Assembly: GCA_039707465.1 (NCBI GenBank)
Contig: CM077643.1
Coordinates: forward strand, 41,814,105 to 41,878,104
Direction of reading: 5' to 3'
DNA length: 64,000 nt
Origin: Rhabdophis nuchalis
Lineage: Eukaryota > Chordata > Lepidosauria > Squamata > Natricidae
The stretch's first letter is position 1. Every line of letters starts with the position of its first letter. Position numbers and translations under genes: made by a program. Shown here piece by piece: positions 23,804 through 34,467 of this stretch. The notes beneath the pieces were generated by a model, which saw only the letters and a list, made by a program, of their open reading frames with translations, did not search any database and was not told the origin of the DNA.

Positions 23804-24364
23804 TGCGTAATGATGAGAGTTCTGGTCCCCAGAATTATGATGCTTCTTTTGGGGTATTAGAAGGGGAAAAATAGAATTACAGACAATGGAATCTTCTTCT
23901 CAAAACTGATCAACTGAAATGCTACTCAGTCTCATCCTCAATGATTCCTGCACCCCATGTATTAGGTTTTCCTAGAGAATAAATAAAATGCTTGCTTAAT
24001 CAGTAGGTGACAGCAACCTCTAGCCACACGACCATGTGCAGCCCTCGGTTGAATTTCGAGAACTTTGGCAAACGAACAGTTTAGACTTTGGGAGAGAGTG
24101 ATTTGTCCCTGCTGTGGGAGAGGCAAAGAGAAAGAGATGGGAGGGTTGGAAAGAAAGAATGATTGTGAAACTGAACTGTTGGGAAAAGAGAGGAAGATAT
24201 CAGAAGGAGATACTCAATTTCAGTTAGTTGTGTCTCTGGTGACCCCTGCTATTGTCATACAAACCAAACCAAATGTAGTGCAAGATAGAAAAGCATATGC
24301 CAACTCCACCCCCTATGGTGTTTTAAAAGATATACATTCCTTCCTGCAACTATTCAAGTCTTGC
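23804..24364. other. Unassigned intronic sequence
   Basis: No gene or family recognised. Confidence 0.4.
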
Positions 24365-24715
24365 AGAACAAACCTTGTTGGAGAAGACTCTTGAGAGTCC
24401 CTTGGACTGCAAGGAGATCAGATCAGTCAATCCTAAAGGAACTCAACTCTGATTGTTCTTTAGAAGGATAGATACTGAAACTCAAAAACTTTGGCCACCA
24501 AAGGAGAAGAGAGGATACATTGAAAAAGTCTCTGATGCTGGGAATGATCGAAGGAAAAAGGAGAAAGAGAAATCAGAGGGTGAGATGGTTAAATAATTAA
24601 AATGACGCATGGGCAAGAGTTTGGGCTTGGGAGACAGTGGAGGATAATGGGGCCTGGTGTGCTGTGAGTCATGGGATCACAAAGAGTTGGACACAACATA
24701 GCAGCTGAATAACAA
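24365..24715 (+). mobile_element. BovB (RTE) LINE 3' end
   Basis: agactcttgagagtccct, then ggactgcaaggagatcagat, then ctctgatgctgggaatgatc, then ggatcacaaagagttggaca is the standard BovB 3' terminus, very close to what is known from cattle and squamates. 5'-truncated, with no coding region left. Confidence 0.85.
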
Positions 24716-24765
24716 GAAGAACAAACTTATATTCACAGTCAGAAAGATGGTCTGAAGAACCTAAG

Positions 24766-24792
24766 CTAACCCTAACCCTAACCCTAACCTAA
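24766..24792 (+). repeat. Short interstitial telomere-like repeat
   Basis: Three perfect ccctaa units with matching partial units at both sides (ctaa..., ...taacct). This is the vertebrate telomere repeat, C-rich strand on plus. It lies 50 bp downstream of the BovB 3' end. Confidence 0.9.
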
Positions 24793-25037
24793 GTTTCTAC
24801 TCTTACTAATAGTAGAGTCATGCAAATTTAGAGCTAGGTAATTCTACACAATGGACAAAGAGGGACAGATGTGGTCTTTATGCAATGAAATGTGTCAAAC
24901 CCATTATCATCCTCTCCCAATAACGTCCCAAGCTTTGTAACGATAGAACAAGTGCGGTTTTCTATTTAAAAACTCATTTAAATGATAAGACCATCACTAG
25001 CTATAGAGATAAAATACAATTTGGCTGGATTGCCCTC

Positions 25038-25545
25038 ATTTATTTATTTATTTATTTATTGAATTTATACCCCACCCTTCTCCAAACGGACCCAGGGCGG
25101 CGCACAGGAACATTAAAAACATACAAACATATAAAACTTTTAAAAAAAACTTATTCAACTAAAAACCTGTGCTAAAACCGAATTAAAATCCCCATTTTAA
25201 AACTATCTACGAGTCAGTGTTAGAGGCTACGCTAGGCCGGCTAGTTGGAATAGGTGTGTCTTCAGACACTTGCGGAAGAGGTGGAGGTCAGAGATGGTAC
25301 GGAGTTCAGGGGGCAAGTCGTTCCAAAGGGCTGGTCCCGCCACAGAGAAGGCTCTCCCCTTGGGTGTCGCCAGTCGGCATTGTCCGGCCGACGGCACCCT
25401 GAGAAGGCCCTCTCTGTGGGAGCGTATCGGTCTAAGTGATGTATGGGGCAGGAGGCGGTCTTGCATATAACTAGGCCCCGAGCCATGGAGCGCTTTAAAG
25501 ATGGTCGTTAGAACCTTGAAGCGCACCCGAAAAACCTTGAAGCCC
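25038..25545 (-). mobile_element. L2-type LINE 3' fragment, minus strand
   Basis: Starts with (ttta)n tail and the inverse of the conserved 3' end (cacccttctccaaacggacc). On the minus strand a frame ending near 25227 includes ALHGSGPSYMQDRLLPHTSL and GPALWNDLPPELRTISDLHL. Truncated just upstream of this at about 25545. Confidence 0.8.
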
Positions 25546-25784
25546 ACCCATGAGCATCTATACTCTTGTGCACCCTGAATAATAAAAACCCCCAATAATT
25601 TCAATAATAATTGTGGTGATGATGATGAAGTAAAAAAAAAAAGTAAGGAAGGGAGTGATTAAAATATCATTTGTTGGCTTTCAACATCCCAGATGCTTGA
25701 TTGGCTGGTTTGATGCTGCTCTTTTGATAGGCCCACAACCTTGAGATGAAGATTGTGAATTTTAAACCTGAGGTCTCTCTATAT

Positions 25785-26018
25785 CAGTGATGGCTAATCT
25801 TTTCTGGACCGAGTGCCCAAAGCACTCCCATGACCCCCCCACATGTGCACCCCCCCCACATGCACCCCATGCATGCATGACAGACATCTGAAGACTAGCT
25901 GGCTGGTGGCAGGTGGGCACATTCGCGGCGGAGCTGAACTGGGGCAATGGCTCACGTGCCCAAAGAGAGGGCGCGATGTGCCTCCTGTAGCACACTTGGC
26001 ATAGGTTTGCCCTCAGGG
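25785..26018. mobile_element. hAT-like MITE (cagtgatggc family), perfect target duplication
   Basis: ctctatat at 25777-25784 and 26019-26026. Left end cagtgatggctaatcttttc, right ggcataggtttgccctcagg. Same family as 44391-44738 and 59203-59512. Confidence 0.8.
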
Positions 26019-26134
26019 CTCTATATCATTACAAGCCTGAATATATATCTTCATTTCTGGCTTATTCTTAGAAGTAGTTGCAGAATTGTGTACTCTCAGT
26101 GACTTTTTGAACACTTCTCTTTCACATCCCAAAT

Positions 26135-26281
26135 GTGCTTTTTCAAGAGGCAACTGAATTTTCAGATTTTTCTTTGAAGAGGTTTCACTTCTTATCCAAA
26201 AAGCTTCTTCAGCTTCTTGCATAAGAAGTGAAACATCTTCAAAGAAAAACCAGAAAGCCCAGTTGCCTCTTGAAAAAGCAC
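26135..26281. repeat. Fold-back repeat (gaagcttc family)
   Basis: gtgctttttcaagaggcaac at the left is inverted as gttgcctcttgaaaaagcac at the right. A second matched pair is cacttcttat / ataagaagtg near the centre. Both arms correspond to the family at 5450-5641. Confidence 0.75.
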
Positions 26282-26339
26282 CTTTGATACAGGTCTTGAC
26301 CTTCTTATGTGGAATAGAGCTTCAGCTTGCAGATGAGTA

Positions 26340-26620
26340 GGATTCCCATCTACTCTCTGACCTCTCTTCTAAAGATGAAATATTTCAAGCTATTTCAACC
26401 TTTTGTCAAAAGTTTCCATGCTTCCAATAATTCCATTTTCCCTTCTTGGAATCTATTCCAGATTCTCTGAATCCTAAAATATGATGCTCATAAATGGATA
26501 CAGTACTTAAGGGTGGGCACTGATCCAATCAGTATAAAAGGGAAAAAAATACTTCCTGAAATTTAATATCATTACTCAGTGCATAGCATTCTTCAGTTGA
26601 TGCAACCTAAAATTGCATTC
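26340..26620 (-). mobile_element. Probable old CR1 remnant, minus strand
   Basis: The order of words (ttttgtcaaaagtttccatg, cagtacttaagggtgggcac, tgcattcacttttttggcag) resembles degraded CR1 ORF2 in reverse. No intact frame. Confidence 0.4.
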
Positions 26621-26658
26621 ACTTTTTTGGCAGCACATAAAACTGCTGCCAAAAAAGT
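26621..26658. repeat. Perfect 15-bp hairpin
   Basis: acttttttggcagca (26621-26635) and tgctgccaaaaaagt (26644-26658) are exact reverse complements with an 8-nt loop, located at the end of a CR1 remnant. Confidence 0.9.
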
Positions 26659-26659
26659 A

Positions 26660-27213
26660 TGTCTAAACGCTACTGCTATTGCTATCCAAGAGTGAAAGGA
26701 AGAAAAAGAGAGATATTTTTGAAGATAATGCAATAATGGAAATAGATCTGTCTCTTTCTGGGAAGAATAAGAAATGAAATCACAACAGCTCAATAATGGG
26801 CTCTTTGTTTTTTATCTTTCTGAAATATAACTTTCATAAAGAAATCTTCATTTCTGAGCTTTAATTTATTCATTTTCAATGAGGAATAGGAGCAAGAGGA
26901 ACAATGAGTGACAAGGTATATAATTTCAAGTACTTTCCCCTTGTTCTTCTTTTTGAGGCTGCAGAGATGCCGCTAAGATCGGCCAAGTTTCATAGCTTTT
27001 TCATTTCCTCTTCCCAGCTTCTCATCATCTGAAGATTTCATTTGGTGATGCAGGGTATTTTTTTTTTTCTAAATCAGGATAGAATTTTAATTATATTTTG
27101 TTTAATCTCACGAGGCTCAGGCTTGAGTTGCTATGAATAAATATGCAGAAAGGCTCATTTATTATTCCATGACTCATGAAATCTTTATCCAAGGGGAACA
27201 GAGGGAATATCCA

Positions 27214-27216
<3 letters not shown>
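26660..27216. other. Unassigned intronic sequence
   Basis: No gene or family recognised; a T tract lies at 27059-27069. Confidence 0.4.

Positions 27217-27305
<89 letters not shown>
27217..27305. repeat. (TG)n-(AG)n compound microsatellite
   Basis: About 21 tg units followed by about 22 ag units. Frames in it on both strands are repeat artefacts. Confidence 0.97.
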
Positions 27306-27309
<4 letters not shown>

Positions 27310-27721
27310 CACACACGCACATACACAATATATATACATATATCAGGGAAACCTGAATAGTGTCAGTTTCCTTTGTTCTTTTCAAATGCTGAACTCACTC
27401 GATACTTATAGAATCATAGACTTACAGATACTGTCATAGTGGTTGACATGTCCTCTTCCTTATCTAGACATTTTTGAAGGTTAGGCAACATTTAAAGATA
27501 CTGATCAGTTCCTTAGATTTGAATGGCAAAGAAAAACCTAGTCTAGTATCATCAGCATACAATTCTGATGGCACCACACTCCAAAGTTCCAAATGTCCTT
27601 CTTCAGTAGTAGCTCCATGTATCTGGTGAACAGTATGGAGAACAAGAACAAAACATGTGCAATATTGCTGGTCAACAAACTAAGTGTTGAACTGTGGTTC
27701 CCCAGCTCTATTTTCTAGATT
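27306..27721. other. Unassigned intronic sequence
   Basis: No gene recognised. The text resembles decayed LINE sequence but cannot be assigned. Confidence 0.35.
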
Positions 27722-27963
27722 AAGGGTCAGCAACTTTAAACACTCAAAGAGCCACAAAGGCCCTAACTGGAAGCTCAATTCTGGAGCCAACCAGAATTCC
27801 GGTCTTCCCACCATAAGAGTCTCCTCCTAGTGTGGCATCCTTTTTCCTCTAACTGTCCTAACCAAAACCCTATCAATTATGAAGTTTACCAGCTACAGGG
27901 AGCCACAGCAGAGGGATGAAAGAGCCACATGTGGCTCCACAGTCATGGATTGCCGGTCCCTAA
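27722..27963. mobile_element. hAT-like MITE, diverged (ggtcagcaac family)
   Basis: Target duplication tctagatt (27714-27721) / tctagatg (27964-27971). Ends aagggtcagcaact and attgccggtccctaa. Internal agagccacatgtggctc also occurs in related form in 29848-30740. Confidence 0.65.
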
Positions 27964-27971
27964 TCTAGATG

Positions 27972-29283
27972 GTCTGACAAAAAGAATAAAAATCATTACA
28001 AAATAGTGTTCTGCCAGATGACCCAAAAGAGAATGTTAGTCCAGCCACTGAAAGACGCCAAAAGTTCAAGAGATCCAGGATGTCACATCGTCTCCATCCA
28101 CGTTCTCATAAAAGCCTTCAAGAAGTCAACCAAAGCAGATGTAAATTCTGCAGCAATTTAACTGAAATTAAACAAAGGAAAGATCTGAAGCCTCGGGAAG
28201 TGCATTCTGCCCTACAGGAATCTGCGGCAAGGTCACACCTCCTATGCCACTTTTTAAGAAATGAGACGAGACACAAAATAAAGCAGGAAAAGTAGCATTT
28301 CTGAAGTGTCTGCAAATGTTGCTTATTTCATCAGTGCCAATGTATTTTGGAGTAAACAACTCATCCAATGAAGTACTAAATATACCAGTTGCCTCATGAA
28401 TGCTAATCCTCAAAGAAGAGGGGAAAAAGGAGTGATGAAAACAGTGGTTTCCATTTTTAATTCACTTTGCTGTTTATCCACATAACCTCCCACTTTCCTG
28501 GGAGATATATTTTTTAACTTGTCATCCTGAGTAAAAAATGGAACGTACTGGAACATAAAGTGCAAACAGAGATGACAACTCTCATAAAATAATCATGCCA
28601 AGGCCTTTCCTACAGGGTGTGTGTCCTCCAGTGAATGATTAACAAGTTCCCACTGCAAAGGACTTTGCGTTTCCATGTTACAAATGTTTTGAATTTGACA
28701 GAGGGGGTAGAATGGAAGACAGTTTCCAATGAGCTACTGAATTTGGGCAGATTAATCCAATAGGTGAATTCTAAGCAACCAAAAGGAATTCATCCACAAA
28801 AATACATCCAGGAGTTTATTTGAGCCTCCTGCTTACTGAAGCAATTCTCAAGGATATTAGGGATTTAACTGAATATATTCTCTTTGAAAATAATATTCAC
28901 AGAGCTATATGGCATACTGCACATCTGCACAGGATGTTGCACAGGAAATAAAAGTGAAAGAGAGGTTCTGGTCTCACTCAATCAGAACTCAAAAGTTTAA
29001 TAGTTCACTCTAAGTTCGCTCTAAGACTGGAGATAACACAGTTCCAATCCTCATGCACTTCTGAAGCTCATTGGAGGAGGCTGGGCTAGTCACTAACTCA
29101 CAGTCTAATCTACCTCACAAGGCTGTCATGATGCTAAAATGGGGGAAGTGAGCCAACCATGTATACAGCACTGAGCTCCCTGGAGGAAAGACAGGAAGCA
29201 ATTAGAATGAAAAAATAAACAACATAACAAATAAACTACCAAGGTGAATGGTGACTTTGAGATGCATGGTTACTAGTCACCAT
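27972..29283 (+). other. Mostly unassigned; old SINE-like fragment at 29060-29215
   Basis: 29085-29200 (tctacctcacaaggctgtca, gctaaaatgggggaagtgag, ccatgtatacagcactgagc) resembles the 3' part of a common amniote tRNA-SINE whose head-side counterpart is seen at 63055-63200. The rest is unassigned. Confidence 0.4.
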
Positions 29284-29291
29284 ATCTAGAA

Positions 29292-29665
29292 CGTGGGTGT
29301 CAAACTCAATTTCATTTAGGGCAGCATCTGGGTTGTGTTTCACTTCGGGGGGGGCAGGATTGGTGTAACCAGGGTGGGCATGGCCAGCTTGATGTCACCC
29401 GTGTCTGGGGCGTCTGGGGCCCCCCGAGCACTCTGCCAGTGAAAACGGGCTTCTGGGCTCCGTTTTTGGCTGTGACAGCCTCCTGCAACCCTCTGGTAGC
29501 AAAAATGGAGTTCCGGACAGTTGCCCACTGCTCTCCCAAGCTCCATTTTCACTGGCAGAGGCACCGTGGGCCAGTCCTTCTTTGTTTCCAGGGTGGTCCC
29601 ATGGACCAGATCTAAGCACCCCATGGGCTGGATCCAGACCCTGGGCCTTGAGTTTGACACCCCTG
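29292..29665. mobile_element. hAT-like MITE (gtgtcaaactc family), perfect target duplication
   Basis: atctagaa at 29284-29291 and 29666-29673. Ends cgtgggtgtcaaactcaatt and ccttgagtttgacacccctg are inverted. Related copies: 33780-33977, 42211-42334, 45391-45575. Confidence 0.85.
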
Positions 29666-29847
29666 ATCTAGAAGCTAAAACTAAGATCTATAACTGAAGA
29701 CAGGATGCCTCTGAATGCTGATTGCTGAGGAACATTGCAGGATCCAATCTGGGTCCATCACCAGGACCAGAGACTTAAGTCTTCTGAGCTTTCAGAGTTG
29801 TGCTGAAGTCCATCCTCAGGGAATTTCCCTCACACTTTCTGCTAGAG

Positions 29848-30467
29848 CAGTGGTCGGCAAACTGCGGCTCGCGAGCCACAAGCGGCTCTTCCTCCACCCA
29901 GCCACGGGCAGACTCTGTCTATTGGATAGGCGGTGGCTGCTGCTACCCCCCAGCCCTGCGATGGGCAGTTCCCACTGTCCAAGGTTGCCCGGCAGGGGCA
30001 CCGGGAGGACGGCCGGGTGCGTCTCCACCAGCTCCCTCCGATGGCTACCGTGGCGCACATTCTGGGGCTGCCTGCCACATTGGGCTGGGAGGGAGGTGGA
30101 CGTATGGCGCCCAGATTGCCTCGGCAGTGCTTAAGGTGGCCACAGGCTTGGGTGCTCCCCCCGCCCGCCCGCTCGCTGCGGGAGGAGGCAGCCATAGCTG
30201 CTTCCGGGAGGGGGAGAGAGAGGAAGGGAGAGACTGACAGACACACAGAGACAGAGAGACAGAGGGGGAGGGAGACAGAGGGAGACAGAGGGGGAGGGAG
30301 GGAGAGACAGACAGAAAGAGGCACAGAGAGGGAGGGAGAGAGGGAATCAGAGACAGACAGACAGACACACAGAGTGACAGAGATGGGTGGAGGGAGGAGA
30401 GAGAGACAGATAGAGAGAGAGAGACAGAGACAGAGACAGACAGACAGACACACACACACAAGAAGGT

Positions 30468-30513
<46 letters not shown>

Positions 30514-30740
30514 AAGAAAGAAATTGTTATGACCACAATTGAGCCCAAAATTCTGGTTGCTAAGCAAGACCATTGTTAAGTGAGTTTCACCACATTTTCC
30601 AAGTTGGCCACGCCCACCCGGTCACATGACCGCTGAGCCACCCCCACAAAACAGGCCACACCTTTTGGCTCTCAAAAGAAATTTCAATCGTTGTACTGTT
30701 GATATTTGGCTCTTTTGACTAATGAGTTTGCCCACCACTG
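29848..30740. mobile_element. hAT-like element (cagtggtcggcaaac family), perfect target duplication, with internal GA-rich expansion
   Basis: tgctagag at 29840-29847 and 30741-30748 is a perfect 8-bp duplication. Ends cagtggtcggcaaactgcgg and gagtttgcccaccactg are inverted. The interior holds a GC-rich 330-bp part, a purine-rich simple repeat (30195-30525) and a ttggttgctaagcaagacc module shared with 15041-15807. Long frames are repeat artefacts. No transposase. Confidence 0.85.
30195..30525. repeat. Degenerate (GA/CAGA)n purine-rich tract
   Basis: About 330 bp of agag, cagaga and ggagg motifs ending in pure (ag)n and (aaag)n, within the hAT-like element. Confidence 0.9.
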
Positions 30741-30848
30741 TGCTAGAGAGAAGTTCCCTGAGGATGGGCTCCAGCACGAGTCTGAAAACTCAGAAGAAAG
30801 AATAAACCAGGGAGGTCCCGGTGACCTCCCCTGATTGGATCCTGCAAT

Positions 30849-32617
30849 ATTATCCTGGGACATGTTGATTTGCCTTCATTCATTTAGGAATGTCACCAGG
30901 AGGATTTTCTTAGTTTGGTAGTTTGTGCACCTTCCATTACCATGCAGTTGACCATTGTGTAAATAGGCTGGTGAACACATTCTTTGTTAGATTCAGCAGA
31001 GCTGTTATCAGCTGCTTTTTAATTCTATGCCAACATCTACTTGTTAGTTCTCAATAGCTTTCTTTCATTATGAAAAAGGTTTCTGTTTTTCTATCTTATG
31101 TTTTAGTGCTCTTAAGAATTATATTTTTTATTTGTGGCATTTTTCGGCTGACTATCATTGCGGTAGGTAAGAGTATTTTCTTTTTTTCTGTTTACACATC
31201 TTGCCATTCCTGGCTGCTTTCACTCTCTAATCAGGAAAAGAAGCAAGATAGGAGGCGTTTGCAGATGATGATGTCTTCTTTTGGGATTTAACTGAAGGAG
31301 AGAAAGCCAGAAAGGCTGCAAATTGTTAGAGAAAAGATTGTACCATGAAATATAGGATATTCACACATAAATCCTGTCCACCCTGTAACAAAGTACTTAG
31401 AACACCAAACTGAGTAGGAGAATTTCACAGATAGTCTCTTCACCTTGAAAGCAATTCCAAAGTGATTTCTTTCTCATTAAATTGAATGAGAATTGATAGG
31501 GAAAAAAAGTTGTACAACATTAATTCTTCAGGGCATGCTTTCCCCAGTTTATATTGTAATTGGCTTACTTCTTCTAAACTCACCTAGAAAAGAGGAAAGA
31601 CTACAATCTTATTTTCCAACACCTATGGAAGGTGCTAGGTAGAATTACACACCAGTCCTTCTCAGTAATATCGATTACATAAAAGTGTAAAAAGGACAGG
31701 GCAAGCTGTGAGCAAGATTTTTTTTTAATCAAAGAAGTCAAGGATAGTCAATCTGATCCCATAACTAATGACAAGGACTTATAGAAATGGATAACTATCA
31801 GCAGAGGAACAATGTACCTATCCTGGCTTCTATAATGTTTAAAAACTAGACACTTTTGAGGATGCTTGTATAAAGAGAAAGAGGTTGTATTGCTGGGTGG
31901 TTAGAGAATTCTAAGAGTCTTTGGGAACCACAACCTAACATTTCCCAACTGGGCTCTCTTCCGATGTTCAAGAACTGCACCTCCCAGAACTGCTGGTCAT
32001 ACAAGCTTTGGATTGTGTGTATGTGTATGTGTGCCAGGTTTGGGGAAGCTACCAATCTATACTTCCTTGAAAACTGATGTGGGCTTTTAGCCATAGTCAA
32101 CTAGTCCTACCATCACCAAGTTTTTTTCTTTTATAAAAGAACAAATTTGCTTCATCAGAATAAAATGTTTTACAACGTGATTCAACCAGATTCCATTGGC
32201 AGCGGGAGTCCGAGCCACAAGGAAGCAAAAATGGAAAGCATTAAGGGCCAAGAGGCAGCAGAGAAAGGTAAAATAAAGTTATGATTCATTATTCAGTGTT
32301 TCAGGGTAGGGAACAACTTGGAGAAATCTGGGGAGAGTTGGAAAAGCCATTACATGATGTTATAGTAAAAAGACCTTAGTCACTGCTTATACAATATGAG
32401 TGGACTAGTTATAGTGTGAATATATGGTTGGCTATAGAGTAAGATAGAAATAAATACAGATATTAAACCATAGTAGTCAAAAGCAATTTTCTTGATTCTT
32501 TCAAAATAAAAAATAATACAAGATAAAAAAACTACAGAGATTGAAAAAAATAAATTCACTGATATTTCAGGATTATACGTTGGAAAATATTATTTATGCT
32601 TCTGATTAGTTTAAATG

Positions 32618-32620
<3 letters not shown>
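30849..32620. other. Unassigned intronic sequence
   Basis: No gene or family recognised over 1.8 kb; this is the largest continuous unassigned stretch in the left half. Confidence 0.4.
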
Positions 32621-32686
<66 letters not shown>

Positions 32687-32697
32687 ATCTCTCTCTC
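32621..32697. repeat. (CT)n microsatellite
   Basis: About 30 pure ct units followed by ctctat variants. On the MDGA2 sense (minus) strand it is (AG)n. Confidence 0.97.
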
Positions 32698-32937
32698 AAT
32701 ATTGCCTTGTTTTGAGCCATTTCCTCAAGACATCTCAGATGGTTCTTGTAGTTATACATCACAGGATCCTACAGAGTTTCAAAGAGGCACTTTGATTCAT
32801 CAGAGCTTTGATCAAGGTTTCCCTTCAAAAGGAAGCCGCAAAATTCTACACAGTAGAGCAGAGTAGCTCTCTTACTGAACAGAAGATACAGATCAGACTG
32901 GATCCATCTGCTTGAAGCCAAGTGCTATGTTAAAGAA

Positions 32938-33655
32938 TACAGAATAACAGCTTTGGAAGGGACCTTGGAGGTCTTCTAGTCCAACCCCCTGCTTAGGCAG
33001 GAAACCCTACACCAGGGGTGGGTTGCTGCTGACATTACTGCCAGTTTGGTGCGTGCACAATTGTGCACTTGTGTGCATGCACAATTGCCCATAAATAGGT
33101 CTGTTTATGTGCAGAATATTACAAAATTGAAAAAAAAAACCATGCTGCGCTGACCGGGGAACTGGTTCAGAGGTGTGACAGGCCTGGGTCACTGCTGGTT
33201 CTGGTGACCCAGACAAGCAAACCATAAGTGGTTCGTCTGAACTGATAGGAACCCCCCTCTGCGCTATACCACTTATATCCAACATCTTTTTAAAAAACTT
33301 CCAGTGTTGGAGCATTCACAACTTCTGGAGGCAAGTTGTTCCACTGATGAATTGTTCTAACTGTCAGGAAATTTCTCCTCAGTTCTAAGTTGTTTGTCTC
33401 CTTGATTATTTTCCGCCCATTGCTTCTTGTTCTACCCTCAGGTGCCCTGGAGAATAGTTTGACTCCCTCTTCTTTGTGGCAACCCCTGAGATATTGGAAC
33501 ACTGCTATCATGTCTCCCCTAATCCTTCTTTTTCTTAAACTAGACATACCAGGTTCCTGCAACCGTTCTTCATATGTTTTAGTCTCCAATCCCCCAGCCA
33601 TCTTTGTTGCTCTTCTCTGCTCTTTCTAGAGTCTCCACATCTTTTTTATATCGTG
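32938..33655 (-). mobile_element. CR1 LINE 3' fragment, minus strand, split by a hAT-like MITE
   Basis: Plus-strand start ataacagctttggaagggac is the inverse CR1 3' end. Beyond the MITE (33013-33261) a minus-strand frame from about 33601 to 33290 encodes the CR1 ORF2 tail (GLETKTYEERLQEPGMSSLR, NNLPPEVVNAPTLEVF). Truncated at about 33655. Confidence 0.8.
33013..33261. mobile_element. hAT-like MITE (caggggtggg family) inside CR1
   Basis: Ends caggggtgggttgctgctg and gaactgataggaacccccctctg. The flanking CR1 octamers ccctacac / cgctatac match at 6/8. Removing it restores contiguous CR1 sequence. Confidence 0.7.
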
Positions 33656-33779
33656 GCAAACAAAACTGGATGCAGTAGAAGAGAGTTTTTTCTTCACGAA
33701 AGGATGTGTTCCATGCAAACTGACTAGATATCAACTTCTACTCTCAATATTATACTATAGAACACTGCATATCAGAACA

Positions 33780-33977
33780 ACTAAACGCAAGGATGTGTGG
33801 CCCTTGTGAGCTCCATTTTCACTGTCAGAAGGGTACAGGAGAACGTCAAAGAGAAAAATGAAGCTCGGGAGCACAATTGCCGACACAAGTGATGTTGAGA
33901 TGGCCATGCCTATCCCAGTTCCCGAGGTCAAATACAACGCTGATGTGGCCCACAATGAAAGAGAGTTTGACACCCCT
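33780..33977. mobile_element. hAT-like MITE fragment (gtgtcaaactc family)
   Basis: The right end agagagtttgacacccctg is clear, and the interior shares ccattttcactg words with 29292-29665. The left end is degraded. Confidence 0.5.
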
Positions 33978-33979
33978 GC

Positions 33980-34155
33980 TCTAAGTTGTTTACAGAGTCA
34001 GCCTATTGCCCCCAACAATCTGGGCTTCATTTTACTGACTTCAGAAGGATGGAAGGCTGAGTTAACCTTGAGCCAATGAGGACTGAACTTCTGGCAGTGA
34101 GTTGAATTAGTCTGCCATACTGCCTTCTAACCACTGTGACACCGTGACCTCTCTT
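33980..34155 (-). mobile_element. Sauria-like tRNA SINE, minus strand
   Basis: gtttacagagtcagcctatt, cccccaacaatctgggc, cagaaggatggaaggctgag and ctaaccactgtgacacc follow the same order as 7433-7650. Confidence 0.65.
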
Positions 34156-34467
34156 TTCAGATTGCTCTCACGATGTAGTGAGTATACAACATGACTTCAA
34201 AGGACAGAGGAAGATCGGTTACCAAGACACCAATGGAAGAGTCAAGGTCAAGAAAGACTTGCAAGATTAAGTTACTATAGCCATTTTAAACTACCTTTAG
34301 GTCTGCACAGTAACTGTTTCTTAGTCTGATCTATTTCATAGGGCTGACATCAATCTTCCCTTCTTTCCTCTTTTATCTTTATCTGAATTGCTTAGATGAT
34401 GGTCTTTTTCTCTGCCCTTCAATGCTACATACTTTCTACATATGGGACAGCAGCAACAGCAGCAGCA
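34156..34467. other. Unassigned; short CAG-rich lead-in to the minisatellite
   Basis: No gene. 34448-34467 (cagcagcaacagcagcagca) is a trinucleotide run directly joined to the first minisatellite unit. Confidence 0.5.

Larger units (their letters stand above)
29733..30848. repeat. Fold-back repeat split by a hAT-like element
   Basis: Left arm 29733-29839 and right arm 30748-30848 are imperfect reverse complements, e.g. attgcaggatccaatc / gattggatcctgcaat and gtccatcctcagggaa / ttccctgaggatgggc. The spacer of the palindrome was the insertion site of 29848-30740. Confidence 0.7.

Noticed and set aside
27091..27439. Frames in (TG)n/(AG)n, and similar ones at 29842-30573, 32615-32866 and 19959-20234
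   Set aside because: Low-complexity Ser/Leu/His/Val or Arg/Glu repeats generated by microsatellites.
29933..30532. 199-codon Arg/Glu-rich frame
   Set aside because: Lies wholly inside the hAT-like element and its GA-rich tract.
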